Below, piece after piece: positions 49,241-59,543 of a stretch of 64,000 nt of DNA. A program made the position numbers and the translations under genes. A model generated the notes under the pieces. The model saw nothing but the letters and a program-made list of their open reading frames with translations. It did no database searches and was not told the origin of the DNA. The first letter of the stretch is position 1. Every line of letters begins with the position of its first letter. Source of the DNA: Oligosphaera ethanolica (lineage in GTDB: Bacteria; Verrucomicrobiota; Lentisphaeria; Oligosphaerales; Oligosphaeraceae); NCBI RefSeq assembly GCF_030814695.1, contig NZ_JAUSVL010000001.1, positions 1,116,001 through 1,180,000 on the forward strand, in the 5' to 3' direction.

Positions 49241-52200
49241 TCAGTCCTTGGCGGCGTCATCAAGCTCAATGAGCTCCATGTCGTCAAAATAGAGTGTGAT
49301 GGATACCGGCACGCGCATGCGCTTTTCCAGGGCGAGAGACCCGGTGACCTCGCCTTCAGGCACCGTGAAGCGACCCTCCAGCAGCTGCCAGGTGCCCTTT
49401 TTGCTCAAGTCGTAACGACTGGTGTATTCATTGTGGAACCACTTGCCGTCACGAGACAGGCCACATTTGAAGCCGGGCGCGGCATCAGCCGGATCCACCG
49501 CGTCCACCCGCACCCAGCCACGCATGAGATAGCGCCTGCCCGTTTTTAGCGGCACGAGCGGCCCCGACGCGTAGGTCCAGCCCGCCACGTTTTTGCCCAA
49601 CAGCTTCGCCGCCGCCGCGCCGCCGTGAACGACGTCGCCCTGCAGCTCCAGGTCGCTACCCTCGCCAGCGCGCCAGCGCAGCGGCTTGGTCTCAAAATCC
49701 GCCCCTGCCGGCATGACGAAGGGCTTGGGAGTCCAGCTGTCGTCCTGTTGCACCGGCACGCCCACCGGCAAACCGGCCAGTATCTCCGGATCGCCGGTCA
49801 GCAGGTAGGAATAACGCGGCATGGTCACGCTATCGACCACGCGGCTCTCAGGCGCAAAATTCACCGTGATGGCCGCGCCGTTGGCAAAACTACTGCGCTG
49901 CACCAGACCGTCGTCGCTGAGGCGCTCATGCTGCAGCATTTCCGAGTAGCCGACCGCGCGTCGCCAGCGGCACACGCGATTGTAGGTGTCCACAAAGCGA
50001 TCGACGTTGCCCCAGAACAGATCTTGCTGTACATCCCACAGCACGAAAGTCGGCATGCCGGCGTGGATCATTTCCACCAGTTCCTTCTGCCACCAGATAC
50101 TGGGCATGCGGTGGGTATTGTCGCCCCAGCGCCAAGTCGTCTCCATGCAGTCGCCATAGACCAGCTGGTACAAGGGCACCCGCCGCGCCGGATTGATGCC
50201 ATATTCCAGGTAGCGCTCCGTCGGCTCGCAGGACGCAAAGGGTATGGCGTGTATCGCCTTGAAATTGGCAAAGAACGACGCCGAACTCATGATGCCCTCA
50301 AAATAATCTGCGACATGCGCCGCATAGTCGCGACCGCTCTCCGAACCAACGATCAGCCCGAGCTCATCGCTCAAATACCCCATCTGTGCCACCCGCGCTT
50401 CGCGGTCCTGCGTGCGAGTCAGCGGATGCCGCGGATCGTAGCATTCATAGAGGGCCACCGACGTCACGCAATCCAGGAAATACGACCCGTAGGGCGTCTG
50501 CGCCAGCCGCTTCGGCATTTTCTCCTTCAACACGTCCAACCCCCGCGTCCAGCAAATAACGTAACTGGGGTGCTTCTCGCCCGTCTGGGGGTCCGTCCAG
50601 GGACACCAGCCGGCCTGGTTTGACCCGTCTGCCTTCTTGACCACGTCGTCCGGAAAAGAAAAGCCCTCACAGCGCTCCCACTTGCCTGGCGGTATCTGCG
50701 GATCATAGAGATCGGTGTAGATGTCGTAGCGGCCCGGCAAATAGCCCCAGTCGCGCATCTGCGGGGCTTTATCGTACATTCCCGACACCAGCGCGCGTTC
50801 AACTCCGCGCCGATGCAGCTCCTCGATGTTCGCCCAGTGGCTGCCATAGATATTCACCGCGCCCACCAACTTGTCGATATTCGGCCGTTCACGGCGCTTC
50901 TCAGTCAAGGTCTTCAGCAGTCCCGTCTCCTTCACGTAGGCGCGATAACGCTTGGCCAAGGCCGTATAGGATCCCTCAGCCGCAAAATGGAACAGCAGGC
51001 GCCGCGTGTAACCGAAACGGCCCTTTTGTGGCTCCCACACCGGCTGTACCGACAGGCGATCGCCGCTGGTGCTGCCCACCTTCACGCCCCGGAACAGGCC
51101 ACGCCCCCAGCAATCATCGGCCGTCTGAATGATCGTAATGACGCCATCGCCGCGCGCCAAATCCGTTTGGCCATACCACGGCATGGACAAATTGCCGCCA
51201 ATAGCCCGACCATCCCACTCAAGTTCATCGACGCCAAACAGCAGTCCGGCCATCTGCGGAATCACCAGCCGCCCCGTGAGTTCTTCCAGGACTATCGGCG
51301 CCGGATAGGCCAGTTCCTTGAAACTCAAATCAGCATCGCCGCTGAGCTCAAAGGCCAGGTCGCCAGCACCCGGCAGCAACCACAATTTCGCGGTCAGTGG
51401 CATGTAATCGCCGAGTTCACGCGGATAATCCAACGCGATTTCGACGCCCAGCGCCGGTTTCGGCAGCGGCGTAATGCCGCGCAGCTGCGGGCCATCAATC
51501 CGCCCTTCAGCCAGAGAAGGCGCCGCGACGGCCGTTTCGCCCTTTAGCTCCGCCATTGCGTGGGTCATGAACTGCTTATGCTTATAGCCCGGCGGGAAAA
51601 AATACTGGCTCTGCCGCTTGGGTCCGCCGTCAGCATTGTTAATGCCGAAAGCCAAAAGGAATTTCCGGCCAGCGGCGGCCTTGGCATCAAAGGCCTTGAT
51701 GACCGACCAGGGCACCAGCAATTCCATCTGCCAACCACGGCCACCAATTTTGGCCGCACCGCGGCAGCCCTGGGCCATGGCCGGGTTGGTCCAGCAGGAA
51801 ATCACCAGTTCATCGCCATTGGGAATAAGCCCCCACTGCTCACGGCCGATCCATAGTTCAATGCCGTCCACATGCCACTGGGGCACGCCATCAACCAGGC
51901 CGGTAACCTTCTCGTCCACCACCTCTGCCGCGACCCAGAGTCCTTCGTCATCCCAGGCGAGGTGAAAACGGCCGGTGCCTGGCGCTCCGTCTTGGCCATT
52001 CTCTACCGCTATGCCCACGCCAGACCATTCGGCCAGATCGGCGTCCAAGTGCAGCTCGGCACTGCGACGCGCGATGGGCACCTGCCAAGTCTCGTGGCCC
52101 TTAGCCGCCGCCTGCTGCCATAGCCGGCCGCTGCGTTTGTCCAGCACGTCCCACACCGGCTGATCGCGATGGACGCTCACCCGCAGGCTGTCATTCTCAA

Positions 52201-52306
52201 ACTGGTACACACCGTCATCTGGTGTCGTGCTGACACAGCCGACCAAGGCCACTATCGCGAGCGATGCAACGCCACAAAGGCTGCTTTGCCAATAACGTGC
52301 TGTCAT
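49241..52306 (-). CDS. Large lipoprotein with CBM9-like domain and putative glycoside hydrolase barrel
   Basis: This is 1021 aa with a lipobox (SLAIVALVGC). Residues ~70-240 look like a CBM9/DOMON-type domain (ELHLDADLAEWSGVGIAVEN, HVDGIELWIG). A long central region (~270-800) has the wording of the GH101/GH129-related superfamily, for example RPNIDKLVGAVNIYGSHWAN and YGSYFLDCVTSVALYECYDP, with a conserved SDELGLIVGSESGRDY segment. A C-terminal CBM-like domain (~820-1015) ends DDMELIEL. It should hydrolyse a glycan at the cell surface, but family and substrate are uncertain. ATG at 52306 is chosen because GGGAG lies 6 nt before it; the ATG at 52312 is too close. Confidence 0.72.
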   Translation of the reverse strand: MTARYWQSSLCGVASLAIVALVGCVSTTPDDGVYQFENDSLRVSVHRDQPVWDVLDKRSGRLWQQAAAKGHETWQVPIARRSAELHLDADLAEWSGVGIAVENGQDGAPGTGRFHLAWDDEGLWVAAEVVDEKVTGLVDGVPQWHVDGIELWIGREQWGLIPNGDELVISCWTNPAMAQGCRGAAKIGGRGWQMELLVPWSVIKAFDAKAAAGRKFLLAFGINNADGGPKRQSQYFFPPGYKHKQFMTHAMAELKGETAVAAPSLAEGRIDGPQLRGITPLPKPALGVEIALDYPRELGDYMPLTAKLWLLPGAGDLAFELSGDADLSFKELAYPAPIVLEELTGRLVIPQMAGLLFGVDELEWDGRAIGGNLSMPWYGQTDLARGDGVITIIQTADDCWGRGLFRGVKVGSTSGDRLSVQPVWEPQKGRFGYTRRLLFHFAAEGSYTALAKRYRAYVKETGLLKTLTEKRRERPNIDKLVGAVNIYGSHWANIEELHRRGVERALVSGMYDKAPQMRDWGYLPGRYDIYTDLYDPQIPPGKWERCEGFSFPDDVVKKADGSNQAGWCPWTDPQTGEKHPSYVICWTRGLDVLKEKMPKRLAQTPYGSYFLDCVTSVALYECYDPRHPLTRTQDREARVAQMGYLSDELGLIVGSESGRDYAAHVADYFEGIMSSASFFANFKAIHAIPFASCEPTERYLEYGINPARRVPLYQLVYGDCMETTWRWGDNTHRMPSIWWQKELVEMIHAGMPTFVLWDVQQDLFWGNVDRFVDTYNRVCRWRRAVGYSEMLQHERLSDDGLVQRSSFANGAAITVNFAPESRVVDSVTMPRYSYLLTGDPEILAGLPVGVPVQQDDSWTPKPFVMPAGADFETKPLRWRAGEGSDLELQGDVVHGGAAAAKLLGKNVAGWTYASGPLVPLKTGRRYLMRGWVRVDAVDPADAAPGFKCGLSRDGKWFHNEYTSRYDLSKKGTWQLLEGRFTVPEGEVTGSLALEKRMRVPVSITLYFDDMELIELDDAAKD

Positions 52307-52353
52307 CGTCATCTCCCGTACGTGTGTGTTTCTCAGGCTACTGCCTTAAATGC

Positions 52354-55300
52354 TTACTTACGCAGCACGGCCGCACTACGCAATACCATGTCAATCAACT
52401 TATTGCGGTAGGCGAGATACTCTACCGGGTCTTTGCTGTAACTGGTCTCGCTGCCCACCACTGCGTCGTCAATGGCCAGCAATGATGCGGAGGCCGCCAC
52501 GATGTCGTCGTGACCACCGCGTGCCTTGAGCTGCGCCACGTTGTCCCGGAGCATCACCAGGTACTCGTAGTCCTGCATGCCATCGCGCAGATTCTTCAAG
52601 CGCATGGACGACAACGGCTGCCAGTCCGCCCCCGGATACATCATATTGCCCCCGCCATTGGTCACGCTGACGTGCTTGGCATTCATGACACTCCGGAAAT
52701 AGGGCAGCCACGGTATCGCCGGCCAACGCAGCTCGCCAGCACGCATCGCCGTCAACTGTTCGTCGTCCAGCCAGTCCATGCGCCGCTCGGCGATAAATTC
52801 ATTGCTGAGGTGCGCGAACTCACGCGGGCTGTTGGTCGGCCATTCGCGGTTCAGCCCCCAGAACAGTAGGCCGCTGAGTCCGAGTTTCCACGTCATCAAC
52901 GGAATCACCCGCGGATCAATCCCCGGTGAATCCAAATTGAAATTCGCGTATGGCGTCAAAGGATAATCCGTGGGGTACCACCATATTTTCTCACCCAACG
53001 CCGCGCGCGCGGCATTCGCCTCGATGTCGATGTGCTGAAACAGCGGACACCAGATATCCACGTAGCCAAAAAGCCGCTCGTCAACGCGGGCGGTGTTCAA
53101 GCGCGGAATGTCTGGAAACAGTTCCTTGGCGTCGCTGTAATCGCGCATCATGTTGTCCAGCGCGCTGGGGTTGCGGGACATCAGCACTTCGTCGTGCCCA
53201 AAGAATATCGGCCGCAACCGCCCGCGGTACTTCTCCACAATTTCGCGCACCGACGCTTCCTTCTTGCGGATATCCCGAATGCTCAAAAACAGCATGGTCT
53301 TGCCGTTCTCGGCGCAGTAGTCAAGATAGTCGAGCCCGACATCATGGGCCCCGCCCCAGAGATTCATGGGCTCCAGCCGATGATCAAGGATGAACTGCCA
53401 GAACCCCGTCATGCTCTCTTTCGACGGCTCCTGGCCGTAAAAGGCCTTCACCCAAGAACGATCGAAGCAAAAAGCCGTGTCCAGCGAAGCGCTCTTGGGC
53501 AAAGTCAGCCCCGTCGCCTGAACCCGCACCGTCACGCTCGTAGGAGCGCAACCACGCGGCCGCAGAGTCACCGTGCTCAGATAGTCGCCGGCAGGCGCGC
53601 CCGCCGGCAGATAGACATCCACCCACACCGGCACCAACGCGCGCGGCTCCGGGAAGGCGCCTGAGTGTACCGGCTGCAACACGTCTGCATAATACACTGG
53701 GGCCTTCCGCGGCATCGCCGTACGCACAAAATCCACCACGAAACTCTTGCACGACGCGCCAGCCAGGGGCCGTCCAGCGCCATCCGCCAGTGACGTCACG
53801 TCGACGTCGAGGCCAGTCAGAGGCTTGCCCGGCATCGCCATCAACAGCACCTGCACACTGCCGTATTCGTTGCCCGACAGACGCAGCGCCGGCTCAACTC
53901 CCCGCTGATAAAAATCCGTGTCCTGGTCCGACACTTTGGTCATGGAACTCAGCACCATACTGGCGTAGCCGCGCTGACTCGCCGCGCTGCCCGGAGCGAA
54001 GAAGGCCCGCGCCCGCTCGGAATCGCTTGCAAGCGCCGTCAGCCGTTCGTCCAGCGCGCGGGCTTGTTCCAATGCCATGCGTGCGGCCGGGAAAGTCTTG
54101 AGCTCGGACAGTTCCGCCAAGGCGGCGGCGACCTCATTGCGCAACACCCCATACGCCTGTTGCAGCGTCGCCGGCAAATCGCTGCAATCCCCTGGCACCT
54201 TAGCCGCCAACGCCGCCAGGGCCCCTTGCGGATTGAGCAGCGCGTCAATCAGCACCTGCTGCCGGAGCGCCGTCGGCCGCTCGTCAGTCGGCGATACAAA
54301 CAGCAGCTTGCCGAAACGCGCCGGATCATGGAAACTCCGTAGCGCCGTCCAGCTCAACACGTCTTCGCCGTGGGGATTTTCGCGGCAGGGATTGAAGCCC
54401 CACAGCGCGTCGCCGGCTGGCGCCGCCGTGCCCAGTTCAGCAAAAGGCACCGTCACCAGCGCGGTCCACTGGCCATCGCCCTTGTCGATCTGCGCCGTCC
54501 AAGCGGCATTCCAGCTGTCATCGCGTTCGCCTTGGCGATGGCATGAATCATAGAGACCGCCCGACGAATTCCCCACAAAATGGTAGTAGAGTTCCTGGGT
54601 CAGATCGGGCTGTATGAAGAGCTCGAAACAGTCGTTGTCCCACACCCGGCCATCGCGCGCCGTGATCTCGCCAGTGCGTTTGGCCATATCCTTAGCGGCA
54701 AATTCAAACAGGACATACAGTGTCTCGGCATCACGCAGCACTCGCGCCTGCGCGGCCTCGCTCACCGCCGCGCTGCTGTTCGCCGTCAACGCCAACGGCG
54801 GCGCCAGACGCCGAAAATCGTCAATCGCCGGCGGCGCATCAACCCACGACGCGGCACAGACATAATACGGCGCCTGCGTCAAGGCCGGGGGCGGAAAGGC
54901 CCCACTGGCCCGCGCGGTGACCGTTACCGGCCCCAGGAAGGTCACCGAGTCGGTTTGCTCGCTGCCCAGCATCCAGACCTGGTCCAGAGACACCGTCGCC
55001 GGATCGCGATACGGCAAGGCCGCCAGCGCCGGCGTAACCAAGTTATCGACGTAAATATCGTAGGTCCCGTGGACTTTGTTGACGCTATAGCGGATGCGAT
55101 GCCAGGTGTTTAACGAAACGCTGGCGACGTCCTGCCAGCTCCACGTGAGGCTTTTGGACACCTGCAGCTTGCCGCCGTCCTGGACCACCGTGATGGCCTT
55201 GTAAGAACGGTCGTTGGCCAACATCGCATAGCGCGCGCTATCAGTCCCAAACTTGATCCAGTAGTCGATATCGAGAATTTCGGCCGCGCTGGCATCAAAT

Positions 55301-55530
55301 TTGGCGCTGCGCCACGTGCCTTGGTGAAGCTTGCCATCGGGCTTGTGGACGCTGGTCAATTCCAGCGCCCGCGCAAACTCCGCCTGACCGGAATCCACCA
55401 CGCGCTGCCGCTCGCCCTGCGGCGCATAGGCGCTGAAGTCCTCGTGATACAACACCGTCGTCTGCGGCAACTCCGCCGCCATCGCCCCGAATAGCCCGCA
55501 AAATGCCACGCCCAGCCACATCCGTTTCAT
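52354..55530 (-). CDS. Secreted DUF4091 protein with CBM9-like domain
   Basis: This is 1058 aa with a signal peptide (MKRMWLGVAFCGLFGAMAAE). A LamG-like N-terminal domain (DYWIKFGTDSARYAML) is followed by a CBM9-like part (RVWDNDCFELFIQPDL), a helical region, and a C-terminal TIM-barrel part. The ending LRLKNLRDGMQDYEYLVMLR is the hallmark of DUF4091 proteins, which are predicted glycoside hydrolases. GHDEVLMSR and NTARVDERLFGYVDIWCP lie in the barrel. The ATG at 55530 follows AAAGGG by 6 nt; the longer open frame upstream runs through the 9-bp repeat tract and is not real. The next gene, on plus, is divergent. Confidence 0.82.
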   Translation of the reverse strand: MKRMWLGVAFCGLFGAMAAELPQTTVLYHEDFSAYAPQGERQRVVDSGQAEFARALELTSVHKPDGKLHQGTWRSAKFDASAAEILDIDYWIKFGTDSARYAMLANDRSYKAITVVQDGGKLQVSKSLTWSWQDVASVSLNTWHRIRYSVNKVHGTYDIYVDNLVTPALAALPYRDPATVSLDQVWMLGSEQTDSVTFLGPVTVTARASGAFPPPALTQAPYYVCAASWVDAPPAIDDFRRLAPPLALTANSSAAVSEAAQARVLRDAETLYVLFEFAAKDMAKRTGEITARDGRVWDNDCFELFIQPDLTQELYYHFVGNSSGGLYDSCHRQGERDDSWNAAWTAQIDKGDGQWTALVTVPFAELGTAAPAGDALWGFNPCRENPHGEDVLSWTALRSFHDPARFGKLLFVSPTDERPTALRQQVLIDALLNPQGALAALAAKVPGDCSDLPATLQQAYGVLRNEVAAALAELSELKTFPAARMALEQARALDERLTALASDSERARAFFAPGSAASQRGYASMVLSSMTKVSDQDTDFYQRGVEPALRLSGNEYGSVQVLLMAMPGKPLTGLDVDVTSLADGAGRPLAGASCKSFVVDFVRTAMPRKAPVYYADVLQPVHSGAFPEPRALVPVWVDVYLPAGAPAGDYLSTVTLRPRGCAPTSVTVRVQATGLTLPKSASLDTAFCFDRSWVKAFYGQEPSKESMTGFWQFILDHRLEPMNLWGGAHDVGLDYLDYCAENGKTMLFLSIRDIRKKEASVREIVEKYRGRLRPIFFGHDEVLMSRNPSALDNMMRDYSDAKELFPDIPRLNTARVDERLFGYVDIWCPLFQHIDIEANAARAALGEKIWWYPTDYPLTPYANFNLDSPGIDPRVIPLMTWKLGLSGLLFWGLNREWPTNSPREFAHLSNEFIAERRMDWLDDEQLTAMRAGELRWPAIPWLPYFRSVMNAKHVSVTNGGGNMMYPGADWQPLSSMRLKNLRDGMQDYEYLVMLRDNVAQLKARGGHDDIVAASASLLAIDDAVVGSETSYSKDPVEYLAYRNKLIDMVLRSAAVLRK

Positions 55531-55692
55531 TATCGGCCCTTTCAGCAATCGTCGGTCTGTAGATGTCACCCGGTAATGCCAGCTGCAACAACGCAGCTGG
55601 CACCCAAAATAATGAACAAAAACCACTGGAATGTATCCCGGCAGCACACGAAATACCACGGCAAGCAACGCTTTTCCAAAACAAGCCGGCGG

Positions 55693-55809
55693 GTCCACCG
55701 GGTCCACCGGGTCCACCGGATCCACCGGATCCACCGGGTCCACCGGGTCCACCGGGTCTACCGGGTCCACCGGGTCCCCTGGGTCCACCGGGTCCACTGG
55801 GTCCACCGG
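55693..55809. repeat. 9-bp tandem tract, unit GTCCACCGG, 13 copies
   Basis: Thirteen 9-bp units in strict phase, eight perfect; the others are ATCCACCGG (two), GTCTACCGG, GTCCCCTGG and GTCCACTGG. It lies between the start codons of the divergent DUF4091 gene and the 1147-aa gene. Both long reading frames across it (VDP on minus, GST or collagen-like GPP on plus) are produced by the 9-bp period. It is the same unit as at 4368. Confidence 0.95.
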
Positions 55810-55924
55810 GGCCTCGGTGTCCACCAGCATTGTCCAATCCCAGACTGACCAGTATTGTAATAAGGCATTTTCGCGTACTACCCACATCATGCATTTCCCG
55901 TTTCACCCCCAAAGGACCGTCCTC

Positions 55925-58900
55925 ATGCGCATCACGATCCTCACCCTCACCCTGTCGTTGCTCGCCGTTGCTCAGCCCCAAGCCATCTTTTTCCAGGCGG
56001 AAGACCTGCCCTTTGCCGGCGACTGGACCAAGACCAGCGAAGGCGGCGCACTCGGCCGCAGCTTCCTGATGACGCCCAATGAAGACGCCGTGCGACCAGC
56101 CGTGGGCTTCATCGCCATCCCCCACGACGGCAGCTGGCAACTGTGGGTGCGCAGCCGCGACTTTCCCAAAGACCGCCCCGGCACGCGACGCTTCGTCGTC
56201 GAAATCAACGGCCAACGCAGCCAACGCGAATTCGGCGCCCACGCAGTCGACAATCCGCAGGCACCAGCCTGGCAGTGGGAAGACGGCGGCAGCTTCGACC
56301 TTGAGGCGGGACCGGCCATAGTCGCCTTGCAACGCATCACACCCTGGAGCCGCGCCGACGCCATCGCGCTGGTGCCCACCGGCGCATCACTCCCGCGCAC
56401 CCAAGACGACATCACCACCGCCAAGGTCCTGCCCGCCACCAGCCCAGACAAACTCGCGGCAGCCGCAGCGGCAGACCGCCCCGGCGTAAATGCGTCGCCA
56501 GCGCACGCACAAGACAGCGGCCGCGTGCTGGCGCGCCTGGACAACGACGCCATCAGCATGATCTTCAGCGCCGGCAGCCGCGACGGCCAGGACGTCGTCA
56601 TGCTGCGCGTGGACTGCCGCAGCGAAAACGGCGGCGCGACAACCATCATCGCCCCGCGACTGGAATGCTACGACGTCCTCAAAGCCCACAACGAACTCAC
56701 GATCGACGGTCGCCGCGCCGGCATTCTGGTCAACTGGCTTCTCACCCCCCGCGACCTCAAGGTCAGCTACCACGACATCAGCTACGACACCAGAATGTCC
56801 ACCACCACCGGCAATCCCGAGGAGTGCGGCGATATGCTGCACTTCCTGCCCAAAGCATGCCGGCAACTGGCAAACGCCGTCGAGCTGCAAGCCGAGAATA
56901 CCACCGGCACCATCACTGCCCGCTGGGAACTCGCCCCCAGCGAGCTATTCCCGCGCCTGACCCTGACCTTCACGCCAAACGCGGATGGCGTCTATGGCTT
57001 GCGTTATGCGGCGACGGCGCCCGTGTCTCCAGAAGACGTTGAAGAAATCAGCTGCCCTTTCCTGCATGCCTACCGCCGCCTGCCGGCTGGGCCCGAGCTC
57101 ATTCCGTCAGAATTGACGGCTACGCCCATGGCCACCGTGCAAACCGCCGGCCCCCATTGCGCCGGCATCGCCATCGCCCCGGCGGACCTGCCGACGGCCT
57201 GGCCCGACTGCCGGGAATTCGAAGCCGGCTTCCAACTGGCCAACAGCGACGGCCACGCACAGCCCGCCGCCTGGCTGGTCATCCCCGGCGCCAGCGGCAG
57301 CGCCCGCAAAGCCGGTGAAAGCGTCAGCGCGCGGGCCTATCTCATCGCCCGCGCCGATGATTGGTTCGAGACCTACCGCGCCGTCACCAATACGCTCTGC
57401 AACTTGCGTGATTACCGCCAGAATCACGGCAATAGCCTCACTGATGTGCTGCTCAACACCATCTCACTTATGGCCGACGACGACGCGTCCGGCTGGTCGC
57501 CCGCACAAATGGGCTTCTGGAACATCGAATCGAAAAACACCGTCACCCATGCTGCGCCACTGTCACTGGTCATGGCCGCCATGCTCACCAGGGACGACGA
57601 CCTGCTCGCGCGCCGCGCCGCGCCGGCGCTGGCCTTCCTCCTGTCGCGCCCCGATCAGCACGCCGGTGCCGTCCCCGCCGCACCCGGGCGCTACGGCCGC
57701 TTTAACCTGGGCCAACCGACCCGCATGTACGGAGCGGCCGTCCGCCTTTCGGCCTGGCAGCTGACCGGCGGTTACAGCCCGCAGTTCTGCGACCTGGCCT
57801 TTACGGACGACGGCACGCCCCAGCGCGGCAATGTCCATGCCATGGATGACGCGCTCGGCGCCTACCAAGCCACCGGCGAACAACGCCACCTCGAAATCGC
57901 CCGGCAGGAAGCCATCGACTACGCCAGAAACTACCTGCAGAACCAGAATCGCGACATCAACCCGGTGCATTTCTTCCAGGTGACCCACACGGGCAACTGG
58001 CGCGGGCTGCTGGCCGTCGCTGAAGCCACGGGCGACCAGGAACTGGCACGCATGGCCAATGAGATCGCCCGACGCATGATTGTCGGGCTCTACACTTGGC
58101 CCGTTGTTCAGCCCGGCATGATGACCATCCACCAAGGCAATCGCACCCGCACCAACGGCTGGATCTGGCTGAAGGGCGACAAGCTGTTCCTCCTCGGCTG
58201 GCCGAACTCCATCACCGGTGTCCATCCCACCACCCACGAAGAACTGGATTATCTCAGCGTGCCAGAAAAAGAAGTCCCCGGCTGGCTGCCGAGCGTGGTC
58301 GGCCTGGGCATCGAACAGCCCACGACCTACCGCCGCGGCCAGGGCACCTGCGCGCATATCATCATGGCCAACTGGGCACCGCATTTGCTCCGCCTGGACG
58401 CACTGACGCCCGAGCCGCTGTTCCGCACCGCCGCGCACAACGCCGTGCTGGGCCGCTGGGGAAACTACCCGGGCTATTATCGCACCGACTTCACCGACAT
58501 CACCAGCAACACCGACTATCCCCTGCAGGGGCCCGATGTCTCCGGCATCTACTGGCATCACATCCCCTGCTTCCTCATGATGGTGGCCGACTACCTCGTC
58601 ACCGACCTCGAAGTGCGCTCCGCCGGCGCCATCGCTTTCCCCGCCGGCCGCCAATGCGGCTACGTGTGGTTCGACAACCGCCTCTTCGGACACCAGCCAG
58701 GCCGGGTCTTCGACCGCCAGGACGTCTGGCCGTGGCTGCCCCGCAAAGGCGTCAGCGTCGATCGCCCCGAACTCAACTGGCTCGCCGGCTATGACGACGA
58801 CAGCGTCTACATCTTCCTCAGCAACACCAGCAACACCGCCGTCGAAAGCACCGTCACCCTTGATCTGACTCATTTCACTGGCGACATCCAGGCCGTCTTC

Positions 58901-59368
58901 TCCAGGCAGGACAAAGACCACGAACGCCCGCGAAATGCCGCCGGCAGTCAGGCACGCATAACCGTTTCCCCGCAAGGCCTGAGCATTCTGCGTTTCCAGG
59001 GCCTGCAGCCCCCGGCGTCCTGGCAACGCGCAAAAACGCCCCTGCTCAAACCCGCCGATGGCTATCGCGCCGAGGTCAGCACCGACGGCCTGGCCGGCAC
59101 CGTCCGCGCCAACTGGCTAGGCTTCGGCCCCGACCGCGCTTTCGCCCATATCTACAGCGACCACCAGGGCGATAAGGCCGACCGGGCAGAACTGCACCTG
59201 GAGCAAAACGGCGTCAGCGAGTCCTTCACCCGCGATTTCTGGCCCGCCGAATTTGTCCTGCCTATTGACGCCACCATGCCCGCACAACTCACCCTTACAG
59301 TCATTGATCGCGACGGCCAGCGCCATAGCGCACCTTCCCTCACCATCGCTCCGCCTTACACAAAATAG
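55925..59368 (+). CDS. Large secreted protein of unknown family, probably glycan-active
   Basis: This is 1147 aa with a signal peptide ([19 protein letters not shown]). The first ~130 residues are beta-rich ([32 protein letters not shown]), like a carbohydrate-binding module. A beta-sandwich region reaches about residue 500, then a helical part suggestive of an alpha/alpha-barrel ([55 protein letters not shown]) and a C-terminal beta region. Alpha/alpha-barrels are used by polysaccharide lyases and unsaturated-sugar hydrolases, but no family motif is certain. ATG at 55925 follows AAAGGA by 8 nt; the longer frame starts inside the 9-bp repeat tract. Confidence 0.68.
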   Translation: MRITILTLTLSLLAVAQPQAIFFQAEDLPFAGDWTKTSEGGALGRSFLMTPNEDAVRPAVGFIAIPHDGSWQLWVRSRDFPKDRPGTRRFVVEINGQRSQREFGAHAVDNPQAPAWQWEDGGSFDLEAGPAIVALQRITPWSRADAIALVPTGASLPRTQDDITTAKVLPATSPDKLAAAAAADRPGVNASPAHAQDSGRVLARLDNDAISMIFSAGSRDGQDVVMLRVDCRSENGGATTIIAPRLECYDVLKAHNELTIDGRRAGILVNWLLTPRDLKVSYHDISYDTRMSTTTGNPEECGDMLHFLPKACRQLANAVELQAENTTGTITARWELAPSELFPRLTLTFTPNADGVYGLRYAATAPVSPEDVEEISCPFLHAYRRLPAGPELIPSELTATPMATVQTAGPHCAGIAIAPADLPTAWPDCREFEAGFQLANSDGHAQPAAWLVIPGASGSARKAGESVSARAYLIARADDWFETYRAVTNTLCNLRDYRQNHGNSLTDVLLNTISLMADDDASGWSPAQMGFWNIESKNTVTHAAPLSLVMAAMLTRDDDLLARRAAPALAFLLSRPDQHAGAVPAAPGRYGRFNLGQPTRMYGAAVRLSAWQLTGGYSPQFCDLAFTDDGTPQRGNVHAMDDALGAYQATGEQRHLEIARQEAIDYARNYLQNQNRDINPVHFFQVTHTGNWRGLLAVAEATGDQELARMANEIARRMIVGLYTWPVVQPGMMTIHQGNRTRTNGWIWLKGDKLFLLGWPNSITGVHPTTHEELDYLSVPEKEVPGWLPSVVGLGIEQPTTYRRGQGTCAHIIMANWAPHLLRLDALTPEPLFRTAAHNAVLGRWGNYPGYYRTDFTDITSNTDYPLQGPDVSGIYWHHIPCFLMMVADYLVTDLEVRSAGAIAFPAGRQCGYVWFDNRLFGHQPGRVFDRQDVWPWLPRKGVSVDRPELNWLAGYDDDSVYIFLSNTSNTAVESTVTLDLTHFTGDIQAVFSRQDKDHERPRNAAGSQARITVSPQGLSILRFQGLQPPASWQRAKTPLLKPADGYRAEVSTDGLAGTVRANWLGFGPDRAFAHIYSDHQGDKADRAELHLEQNGVSESFTRDFWPAEFVLPIDATMPAQLTLTVIDRDGQRHSAPSLTIAPPYTK

Positions 59369-59543
59369 TACCTATGCCAGCAATGAGAACCGCCCCGCTA
59401 CCAGTTTGTCTGCGCCTTTCCACACCGGCGCATGCGACTGTGAGAATTGCGCGGTGTCTGAGACAAGCAATTCAAGTTTGCGCACGGTCCGGTATCACCG
59501 ACACAGAACAAGCGCTACCACCATCAAGGACAACAGACAAGCC

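Noticed and set aside
55563-56069. Collagen-like (GPP)n open frame on plus
   Set aside because: The Gly-Pro-Pro pattern is simply the GGTCCACCG phase of the 9-bp DNA tract, substitutions do not respect codons, and the frame continues into the antisense-phase of the real secreted gene.
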